Shown: piece after piece, positions 16,168 through 21,998 of the stretch | Layout: each line of letters begins with the position of its first letter | Numbering within the stretch: position 1 is the first letter of the stretch | Source of the DNA: Candidatus Krumholzibacteriia bacterium | GTDB taxonomy: Bacteria; Krumholzibacteriota; Krumholzibacteria; WVZY01; JAKEHA01 | Reading direction: 5' to 3' | Length of the DNA stretch: 21,998 bases | NCBI GenBank assembly: GCA_029863355.1 | Contig: JAOTVO010000005.1 | Coordinates: 1-21,998, forward strand | Position numbers and translations under genes: made by a program | Notes under the pieces: generated by a model | The model's input: only the letters and a program-made list of their open reading frames with translations | Told to the model about the DNA's origin: nothing | Database searches by the model: none

Positions 16168-17418
16168 CTAGCGGATCTCCGCAGGGGTCTCGTTTCCTTC
16201 CAGGCGGTTCACCACGACGCACCCGACCGCGTCGCCCCACACGTTCACCATGGTGCGGAACATGTCGAGGATGCGATCGACGGCGATGATCATGCCGATG
16301 CCGTGCAGCGGCAGCCCCACCGCGCTCAGAACGATGGCCATCGTCACCAGGCCCGCGCTGGGAATGCCCGCCGCGCCGATGGCGGCCAGCGTCGCGGTGA
16401 GGAAGACCAGCACGAGCTGTCCCAGGGACAGGTCGATACCGTAGAGCTGCGCGATGAACACCGCCGCCACCGACTCGTAGAGCGCGGTGCCGTCCATGTT
16501 GATGGTCGCCCCCAGGGGCAGCACGAACGACGCCACGCGCGGTGGCACCTTGGCGTTCTCCTCCACGCATTCGATGGTGAGCGGCAGGGTTGCGCTGGAG
16601 CTCGCCGTGGAGAACGCGGTGGTCAGCGCCGGCGCCACAGTACCCGCGTAGCGCTTCGCGCTCGCGCCCCCGCCCAGCTTGAGCAGGAGCGGCAGGGTCA
16701 CCACCGAGTGCACGGCCAGCCCCACCACCACGCACGCCATGTACTTGCCCATGTTGGCGAAGATACTCGGCCCCGTGCTCGCCACCACCGCCGTGATGAG
16801 CGCGTACACGCCGATCGGCGTGAGCTTGATCACCCACTCGGTGAGCCGCATCATCGCGTCGTTGAGGCTTTCGAAGAAGCTCGCCAGCGGGTTCGCTCTC
16901 TCGCCCAGCGTTGTGAGCACGGCGCCGAGCAAGAGCGAGAAGACGATCAGGGGCAGGATTTGCCCCTCGGCGGCGGCCTTGATGGGATTCTCCGGCACCA
17001 GGCTGAGCAGGATCGCCGACACGGTGACCTGCGTCTCCACCGCCTCCGGCGCCTGGGCGCCGAGCGCCGAGCCGCCCACGCCGGGGCGCACGATCACGAC
17101 GAGCACGAGCCCCACCAGCACCGCGGCGAAGGTCGTGGTCAGGTAGTAGGCCACCGTGCGCGCACCCAGGCCGCCCAGCTTGCGGATGTCGCCCACGCGC
17201 GCCACGCCCGTCACCATGGAGGCGACGATCAGGGGCACGATGAGCATCTTGAGCAGCTTGACGAAGATCTGCCCGACGGGCTCGACCACCGGGCCCAGCG
17301 TTGCCCTGGCGCCGCGCGCGAGGAAGCCCAGGCCGGGGATGGTGGTTTCGGGGTTGATCAAAAGCCCGGTGGCGACGCCCAGGGCCATGCCGATCAGGAT
17401 CTTCCAGTGCAGCTTCAT
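16168..17418 (-). CDS. Dicarboxylate/amino acid:cation symporter (GltP/DctA, SLC1-like family)
   Basis: 416 residues with about eight transmembrane segments and two re-entrant hairpins. HP1 has SSSATLP (273-279), the sodium motif NMDGT is at 307-311, and HP2 has GIPSAG (351-356). The last helix keeps Asp381, Asp385, Arg388, Thr389, Asn392 and Asp396, equal to GltPh Asp390, Asp394, Arg397, Thr398, Asn401 and Asp405. Retention of the Arg that pairs with the side-chain carboxylate favours glutamate/aspartate, or possibly C4-dicarboxylates, over neutral amino acids. It would import aspartate across the inner membrane; aspartate is the substrate of PanD, encoded at the head of the same gene string. 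It lies 22 bases after the preceding secreted-protein gene. Confidence 0.94.
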   Translation of the reverse strand: MKLHWKILIGMALGVATGLLINPETTIPGLGFLARGARATLGPVVEPVGQIFVKLLKMLIVPLIVASMVTGVARVGDIRKLGGLGARTVAYYLTTTFAAVLVGLVLVVIVRPGVGGSALGAQAPEAVETQVTVSAILLSLVPENPIKAAAEGQILPLIVFSLLLGAVLTTLGERANPLASFFESLNDAMMRLTEWVIKLTPIGVYALITAVVASTGPSIFANMGKYMACVVVGLAVHSVVTLPLLLKLGGGASAKRYAGTVAPALTTAFSTASSSATLPLTIECVEENAKVPPRVASFVLPLGATINMDGTALYESVAAVFIAQLYGIDLSLGQLVLVFLTATLAAIGAAGIPSAGLVTMAIVLSAVGLPLHGIGMIIAVDRILDMFRTMVNVWGDAVGCVVVNRLEGNETPAEIR

Positions 17419-17440
17419 GTGCGTGGCACCCGTCCCGCCG

Positions 17441-18223
17441 TCACTCGCCCTCGCCCGCGTGGCTCTCCCACGAGACGAGCTCGTAGACCATCATGGTCAT
17501 CTCGCCGCGCACCACGCGGCCGCCGGCATCGACGAAGATCTGGACCGAGAACTTCTCGCGATCCACCGTGTACATCGTGGCCGCCACCGTCTCTCCGGCG
17601 ACGCTCGCCTCTTCGGGGCCCACGCGCCGCACCACCACCTGTTCCGTGCGGCTGGTCAGCGCGTCCAGCACCTGGAAGCTCTGCCGCCCGCCGGTCTCTT
17701 CGTTGTAGACCGCCAACAGCTGCTCGAAGAGGTGCAGCACGCCGGTCGCGACGATGGCGGTGCCCGCCGGCACCACGATGCGGCGCTGTTCGGTCTTGTC
17801 GCGCAGCCGCGTATCGGCCACGGCCAGGTTTCCGAACATCTCGATGGAGACGCTGTGCGTGAACCGCGCCTCGCCGTGCCACATCTCGCGGGTGGTAGCG
17901 AACGCGCGCGGGAAGTAGGAGTCCTCCTCCACCTCCAGCCGCGACGTCTCGTCGTAGCCGATTTCATCGCTGAGCTGCATCGTGATGCGCCCCTCGTACA
18001 CCACCGTATTGGTGTTGTACGTGCGCACCGTGACGGCTTCCGATCCGATCTCTCTCTCGCCCTGCGTGACGCGGTAGGTCGCGGTGTGCGTCTCGACGAG
18101 CTTCCTGTCGGCGATCTGCATCTGCGCGCGCGTCTGTGCCGCCGCGGGGGTCACCGCTGCGGCCAGCGCCAGCGCCGCCATGGCGAGCCACGCGCGCCCG
18201 GCGCTATAGTTGTTCTTCGACAT
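17441..18223 (-). CDS. Secreted protein of unknown function
   Basis: 260 residues. Residues 1-30 are a signal peptide (AWLAMAALALAAAVTPAAAQ), so the mature protein is periplasmic or outside. The rest is soluble and rich in beta strands: YRVTQGEREIGSEAVTVR early, MQLSDEIGYDETSRLEVEED, then DREKFSVQIFVDAGGRVVRGEM near the end. This general shape resembles DUF3108-like or lipid-binding-type periplasmic proteins, but I cannot place it in a family. ATG 18223 overlaps the alaX stop by 20 bases. A longer frame starting at 18286 lacks a plausible start context and spoils the signal peptide. It sits between alaX and gltP and is probably co-transcribed with both. Confidence 0.85.
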   Translation of the reverse strand: MSKNNYSAGRAWLAMAALALAAAVTPAAAQTRAQMQIADRKLVETHTATYRVTQGEREIGSEAVTVRTYNTNTVVYEGRITMQLSDEIGYDETSRLEVEEDSYFPRAFATTREMWHGEARFTHSVSIEMFGNLAVADTRLRDKTEQRRIVVPAGTAIVATGVLHLFEQLLAVYNEETGGRQSFQVLDALTSRTEQVVVRRVGPEEASVAGETVAATMYTVDREKFSVQIFVDAGGRVVRGEMTMMVYELVSWESHAGEGE

Positions 18224-19418
18224 AACCTCCGACCCTGGTGACGAAGGCGGCGACGTCGCCGCCCGGCGCCAGACGGATCTGCGCAAAGGGCCCTTTGCCG
18301 CCTCCGCTGCCGCCGTCCCCGCGCGCCCACGCGATGGCGTCCGTGAAATCCACGGCCACGCCCTTCGACGCCGCGCACAGCACCGTGCCGTCGCGCGCGC
18401 CCAGCACGGCGACCGCGCCGCCGGCCGCCTGGATGGCGCTCGAAAGCGCGCGCGCGTAGGCGCCGTCGCCCTCTTCCAGCACGCGCGCCACCACCCGCAC
18501 GCCGCCGCACACGCGTGCCGACGCCAGGAGCGCGTCGCGCTCGAAGCCCGCCAGGCGCTCGCTCGCGCGGGCCAGCGCCTTGCGCCCCGTCTGTCCCTCG
18601 GCGACGAGCCGGTCCACCTTGCCCGCCACTTCCGAGATCGCCGTGGTGAAGCGGTTGGCCAGCTCCTGCGCCAGGTCGTGCTTCTCGTTGTAGTCGGCGA
18701 GCGCGCGGCGCCCCGCCTTGAAGGTCACGCGCGTCGTCCCCTTCGCCTTCTCCCACTTGAGCACCTTGACGAGCTGCAGCTCGCCGGTGGCGCGCACGTG
18801 CGTGCCGCAGCAGCCGCAGGTGTCGAAGTCCGCCACCTCGACCAGGCGCACCTCGCGCACCCCCTCGGGGAGCTTGCGGCGCAGCGATTCCTCCGCGAGC
18901 TCGCTCACCGCCACCGTGCGCACGCGCACGGCGCGGTTCTCCTCGATCACGCGGTTGGCCAGCGCCTCCGCGGCACGCGCCCCGTCCTCGTCGAGTGCGG
19001 CACCGTCCAGGTCGATCGTACACGCGTCTTCGCCCATGTGGAAGGACACCGTTTCCCGTCCGCCCGTCTCGATGAACGCGCGCGAGAGCACGTGCTGCCC
19101 GGTGTGCTGCTGCATGTGGTCGAAGCGGCGCTCCCACTCGATGGCGCAGTCCACTTCGCCGTCCGGCGCGGCGACGCTCCCCTCCAAAGCGACGCGGTGC
19201 ACCACGGCGTCCTCGCCGCGCTCCTGCACGTCCACCACGCGCAGGCCCGCGATGGTGCCCGCGTCGGCGAGCTGGCCGCCCGATTCCGGGTAGAAGTAAC
19301 TCTGTTCCAGGATCACGTCGATGCCGCCCTCGGCGGGCGCGCTCGAGTGCACGCGGGCGCGAAACGACATCGTGTAGGGATCGTCCAGGTATCGCTTGTC
19401 CGTCTTGGGCACGGTCAC
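18204..19418 (-). CDS. alaX: Alanyl-tRNA editing protein AlaX-L (AlaRS editing and DHHA1 domains)
   Basis: 404 residues. A free-standing editing factor of this type deacylates Ser-tRNA(Ala) or Gly-tRNA(Ala). YLDDPYTMSFRARV near residue 10 is the usual family start. QSYFYPESGGQLAD (39-52) matches the AlaRS fold. The zinc site is HTGQH (His105, His109) and CCGTH (Cys203, His207). The latter replaces the usual CGGTH, so one Gly is Cys and Cys201/203/204 cluster there. The C-terminal part (about 265-404) carries GSGGGKGPFAQ, the DHHA1 hallmark, making this the long form. The start is GTG 19418 (GTG 19412 possible), 38 bases after panD. The same frame stays open far upstream but is antisense there. 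Confidence 0.92.
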   Translation of the reverse strand: MTVPKTDKRYLDDPYTMSFRARVHSSAPAEGGIDVILEQSYFYPESGGQLADAGTIAGLRVVDVQERGEDAVVHRVALEGSVAAPDGEVDCAIEWERRFDHMQQHTGQHVLSRAFIETGGRETVSFHMGEDACTIDLDGAALDEDGARAAEALANRVIEENRAVRVRTVAVSELAEESLRRKLPEGVREVRLVEVADFDTCGCCGTHVRATGELQLVKVLKWEKAKGTTRVTFKAGRRALADYNEKHDLAQELANRFTTAISEVAGKVDRLVAEGQTGRKALARASERLAGFERDALLASARVCGGVRVVARVLEEGDGAYARALSSAIQAAGGAVAVLGARDGTVLCAASKGVAVDFTDAIAWARGDGGSGGGKGPFAQIRLAPGGDVAAFVTRVGGYVEEQL

Positions 19419-19456
19419 TCGATCGGCAATGGGTAGCGGGCGGGTCGGCCCGGCGG

Positions 19457-19822
19457 TCAAGCCGCGAAGGAGCGCCGGATGACGCGGTTGCGCTCGTCCA
19501 CCTGGACGATGCGCGGGGTGAATTTGCGCGCTTGCGCCTCCGGCATGCGCGCGAAGGCAAAGATGATCACGCGGTCGCCCGTCTGCCCCAGCCGCGCCGT
19601 GGCACCATTCAACTCCACCGCGCCCGAGCCGGCGCGGCCCGGGATGACGTACGTCTCGAAGCGCGCGCCGGTGGCCATGTTGGCGACCAGCACCTTCTCG
19701 TACGCCACCAGCCCGACCTCTTCCATGAGCGTCGCGTCCACCACGATGCTGCCCTCGTAGTCGGCGTCGAAGCCCGTGACCGTGGCCTGGTGGATCTTCG
19801 ATTTGAGGATGTTTACTTCCAT
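19457..19822 (-). CDS. panD: Aspartate 1-decarboxylase (pyruvoyl-dependent)
   Basis: 121 residues. It makes beta-alanine from aspartate for pantothenate and coenzyme A. The proenzyme self-cleaves between Gly24 and Ser25 (YEGSIVVD), and Ser25 becomes the pyruvoyl cofactor. Lys9, Arg54, Thr57, Tyr58 and Asn72, the known catalytic and processing residues of the Escherichia coli enzyme, all fall at identical numbers. That also confirms ATG 19822 as the start. The length is typical. It is first in the minus-strand string and has its own promoter at 19890-19918. No other pantothenate gene (panB, panC) is in the window. Confidence 0.97.
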   Translation of the reverse strand: MEVNILKSKIHQATVTGFDADYEGSIVVDATLMEEVGLVAYEKVLVANMATGARFETYVIPGRAGSGAVELNGATARLGQTGDRVIIFAFARMPEAQARKFTPRIVQVDERNRVIRRSFAA

Positions 19823-19889
19823 CGGCGCCGCGTAACTCCCGAACCGGCAAACGGACCGGAGCGCCCCTCCCGGGACACCTCCGGAGGCA

Positions 19890-19918
19890 ATCATATAAGG
19901 AGGGAAGTGCCTTTACAA
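19890..19918 (-). promoter_or_regulatory. Probable panD operon promoter
   Basis: On the minus strand TTGTAA (19913-19918), a 17-base spacer and TATGAT (19890-19895) form a good sigma-70-type promoter in an unusually AT-rich patch. The predicted transcription start is near 19883, giving a leader of about 60 bases before panD. It would drive panD, alaX, the secreted protein, gltP, the lipoprotein and the NUDIX gene. Confidence 0.65.
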
Positions 19919-19927
19919 GGGGAGTTT

Positions 19928-19956
19928 CGCTCGGGCCGCGAAGCGCTCGGGCCGCG
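19928..19956 (+). repeat. 13-base direct repeat in the panD/omp85 divergent region
   Basis: CGCTCGGGCCGCG occurs twice, at 19928-19940 and 19944-19956, separated by 3 bases (16-base period). It lies between the panD promoter and the Omp85-like gene and could be a pair of same-face sites for a regulator. It could also be a chance duplication in GC-rich DNA. Confidence 0.4.
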
Positions 19957-20051
19957 GCGCCGTCATGGGACGCTATGGGCACTCCAGCGCACGCTCTCAG
20001 GCGCTTTTTCGCATTGCGGCCCCGCACGCGTCCTGGTGTACCCTCGGCACG

Positions 20052-21353
20052 ATGCGCCGACCGACTCGCTTCCCGCGCCGCCGCGCAACCGCTGTCACTC
20101 TTGCCCTCGCACTCGGGGTGCCCGCGGGTCTCGCCACTGATGCTCCTGCGCGCGCCGATGACCTCGTGCGCACCGGGCGCATCTACGTTCACGGCAACGA
20201 GCGCGTCAAGACCACCATCATTCTGCGCGAGATCCCGCTGGCGAAGGGGGATCCGTTCGACTACGGGAAGCTGCAGGAGGGGCGGCGCAACGTCGCACGG
20301 GTGCCGGGCGTGGACTACTCGGAGATTCGGGTGGTGTACCTGCCCGATGATTCGTCGCTGGGCCTGAACGTCATCGTCACGGAGAAGCGCACGCTCGAGG
20401 GCAACCTCTGGCTGGAGCGCGGCTACGAGAACGAGATCTCCATCGGCGGGAGCACCACGGAGTACAACCTCCGGGGGCGCAGCGAGCGGCTCGCGGTTTC
20501 GTTCCTCGCCATCCGCAACATCGTGCTGGGGGCGGACTGGGAGAACCCGTGGGTGTGGGGCGGGTGGAAGGTGGGATTGGGCGCGCGCGTCTATTACATC
20601 ACGTACGATTATCCCTACGACGACTTCGACAACGCCTTCGCGGGGATGAGCGTGTGGCGACTGGGCGGCGAGGTGGAGGCGTTCCACCCCGCGGGCAAGC
20701 GCTCGCGCGTCTACGTGAAGGCGGGCTACGAGGCCGCGGGCGGCGACGAAGGCGTGACGCTGGACCCGGGGGGCGACGCGTTCGTCACCATGGGCATCGG
20801 CGCGCGCTGGGACGGGCGCGACAGCGAGCGCTTCGCGTGGTCGGGCGGCTACCTGCTGGCGGAGATGCGCGCCGTGGGGCCGTTTCAGGAGGGCCTGGGT
20901 ATCGTGGAGGCGGAGCTGGACGCGCGCGCGTTCGTCGCCCCCTTCTCGCGCCTGGTGCTCGCCGCGCAGGCTCGTGCGGTGGTGCGCGACGGCGACGCCA
21001 TCCCCATCTACCGGCGCGAGCACGTGGGCGGCGGACTCACGCTGCGCGGCTACGACTACGGCGCCTTCGACGGCGACAACGCGCTCCACGGCGGCGCCGA
21101 GCTGCGCGTGCCCCTGAACTTCTCGCGCGAGCGCCCGCTGGAAGACATCCTCCTCGGCCTCGAGGTGCACGCGTTCGCCGACTTCGGCGCGGCCTGGAAC
21201 GGGCCGGAGCCGCTCGAGGGCGAGCGGCTCCGTGGCGGCTACGGCGTTGGCGCGGCCATCCTCAACCGGCAGGTGCGCGGGCTGCGCTTCGACTACGGCT
21301 GGCCGCGCGACGGCGACGGGCGCTTTCATTTCGAGATCGGGCTCAAGTTCTGA
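20052..21353 (+). CDS. Small Omp85/BamA-superfamily outer-membrane protein with one POTRA domain
   Basis: 433 residues from ATG 20052. Residues 1-35 are a signal peptide (TAVTLALALGVPAG ... APARA). Residues about 41-113 form a single POTRA domain (IYVHGNERVKTTIILREI ... GLNVIVTEK). Residues 115-433 are a beta barrel with the lid-loop motif LRGYDYG (331-337, corresponding to the RGF/Y motif of BamA) and the C-terminal beta-signal FHFEIGLKF ending in Phe. Real BamA and TamA have five and three POTRA domains and about 600-800 residues, so this is a minimal relative, perhaps a translocator or a lipid/protein insertion factor. It lies 39 bases before the OPT transporter gene, suggesting one transcript. 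Start 20052 has no clear Shine-Dalgarno; an upstream in-frame ATG at 19965 would spoil the signal peptide. Confidence 0.9.
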   Translation: MRRPTRFPRRRATAVTLALALGVPAGLATDAPARADDLVRTGRIYVHGNERVKTTIILREIPLAKGDPFDYGKLQEGRRNVARVPGVDYSEIRVVYLPDDSSLGLNVIVTEKRTLEGNLWLERGYENEISIGGSTTEYNLRGRSERLAVSFLAIRNIVLGADWENPWVWGGWKVGLGARVYYITYDYPYDDFDNAFAGMSVWRLGGEVEAFHPAGKRSRVYVKAGYEAAGGDEGVTLDPGGDAFVTMGIGARWDGRDSERFAWSGGYLLAEMRAVGPFQEGLGIVEAELDARAFVAPFSRLVLAAQARAVVRDGDAIPIYRREHVGGGLTLRGYDYGAFDGDNALHGGAELRVPLNFSRERPLEDILLGLEVHAFADFGAAWNGPEPLEGERLRGGYGVGAAILNRQVRGLRFDYGWPRDGDGRFHFEIGLKF

Positions 21354-21392
21354 TACAGTCGCGGCATTGCGTCGCGAGCGCGAGGAGGGTTC

Positions 21393-21998
21393 ATGTCCGA
21401 GTTCAAGCCGTACGTCCCCGCCGAGACGGAGCTCAAGGATTTCACCGTCCGCACCATCGTGCTGGGCGTGATCCTGGGCGCGCTCTTCGGGAGCGCGAAC
21501 GCGTACCTGGGGTTGCGCGTGGGGCTCACCATCAGCACGTCCATCCCGCTCGCCGTGGTGTCGGTGGCGGTGCTGCGGCTGCTCGCGCCGATATCCGGCA
21601 AGCCCACGATCCTGGAGTGCAACATCTCGCAGACGGCGGGTTCGGCCAGCTCGTCGCTCGCCTCGGGCATCATCTTCACGATCCCCGCGCTCTTCATGTG
21701 GGGCTACGAGCCCTCGCTCCTGCAGATCACGATGCTCGCCGTGTGCGGGGGCGTCATGGGCATCCTGCTCATGATCCCGCTGCGCCCCTTCCTGATCGTC
21801 AAGGAGCACCACTCGCTGCCCTACCCGGAGGGGACGGCCGCCGCGCAGGTGCTGATCGCCGCCTCGGGCGCCGGATCCACGGCCAAGAACGTCTTCGTCG
21901 GCCTCGGTCTGGGTGCGGTGTTCAAGGCGCTGATCAACCTGCTCTACCTCTGGCCCGACGTCGTGGCGGTGAAGATCCCCGGCATCCGCAAGGCGGTG
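21393..21998 (+). CDS. OPT-family oligopeptide transporter, N-terminal part
   Basis: The frame is open from ATG 21393 to the right edge (202 codons seen). AGGAGG at 21383-21388 supports the start. Hydrophobic helices alternate with the family-typical phrases ANAYLGLRVGLTISTSIP (about 36-53), NISQTAGSASSSLASGI (about 77-93) and LPYPEGTAAAQVL (about 142-154). These match the bacterial OPT family of secondary peptide or metal-chelate transporters. Full members have about 600-700 residues, so most of the gene lies outside the window. It directly follows the Omp85-like gene and is probably co-transcribed with it. Confidence 0.92.
   Translation, partial: MSEFKPYVPAETELKDFTVRTIVLGVILGALFGSANAYLGLRVGLTISTSIPLAVVSVAVLRLLAPISGKPTILECNISQTAGSASSSLASGIIFTIPALFMWGYEPSLLQITMLAVCGGVMGILLMIPLRPFLIVKEHHSLPYPEGTAAAQVLIAASGAGSTAKNVFVGLGLGAVFKALINLLYLWPDVVAVKIPGIRKAV

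Noticed and set aside
19419..21812. The alaX frame stays open for another 800 codons upstream, suggesting a giant fusion
   Set aside because: That stretch is another frame of panD and antisense to the Omp85-like and OPT genes; it has Arg/Ala/His-rich shadow composition and the AlaX family start fits 19418.

Overview
The window is a GC-rich bacterial chromosome segment with tightly packed genes. It has many 1-20 base overlaps, frequent GTG starts and almost no intergenic DNA. One secreted protein ends in an NYPNPFNP-type FlgD-like/type IX secretion sorting domain behind FG-GAP repeats. That, with the high GC, a single-POTRA Omp85 protein and lipobox and signal-peptide proteins, points to a diderm of the FCB superphylum, for example a Candidatus Eisenbacteria-like lineage. 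The phylum is an inference; diderm and GC-rich are read from the sequence.

Layout. (1) 1-4240: two divergent genes for large secreted proteins, a subtilisin-like protease with a beta-helix-like repeat tail (minus strand, cut by the left edge) and an FG-GAP beta-propeller protein with a C-terminal sorting domain (plus strand). This block looks less GC-rich than the rest. (2) 4275-7973: purB-purL, two purine biosynthesis genes (minus). (3) 8048-8636: a brnT-brnA toxin-antitoxin pair (minus). Its consensus promoter carries a perfect inverted repeat and appears to drive a leaderless GTG-started toxin mRNA. (4) 8657-12093: ecfT-truA-tal-htrA (minus), joined by overlapping stop/start codons. (5) 12252-14243: an exported HEAT-repeat protein fused to a cyclophilin-type prolyl isomerase (plus). 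It converges on and overlaps (6) the panD-alaX-secreted protein-gltP-lipoprotein metallopeptidase-NUDIX cluster (14221-19822, minus), which has a good promoter in front of panD. (7) 20052-21998: a small Omp85/BamA-like outer-membrane protein, then the start of an OPT-family peptide transporter (plus, cut by the right edge).

Most of the window is housekeeping and envelope biology: purines, pantothenate, tRNA modification and editing, transaldolase, periplasmic protease and isomerase, and peptide/amino-acid uptake. The accessory-looking parts are the secreted pair at the left end and the BrnTA module wedged between htrA and purB. I saw no tRNA, rRNA, CRISPR array, insertion sequence or phage gene. 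No stretch over 300 bases lacks a gene. No clearly novel multi-gene system is evident. The most distinctive signals are the BrnTA control region, the HEAT-cyclophilin fusion, the G9 tract at a start codon, and the lipoprotein with a jelly-roll-like and HExxH domain.
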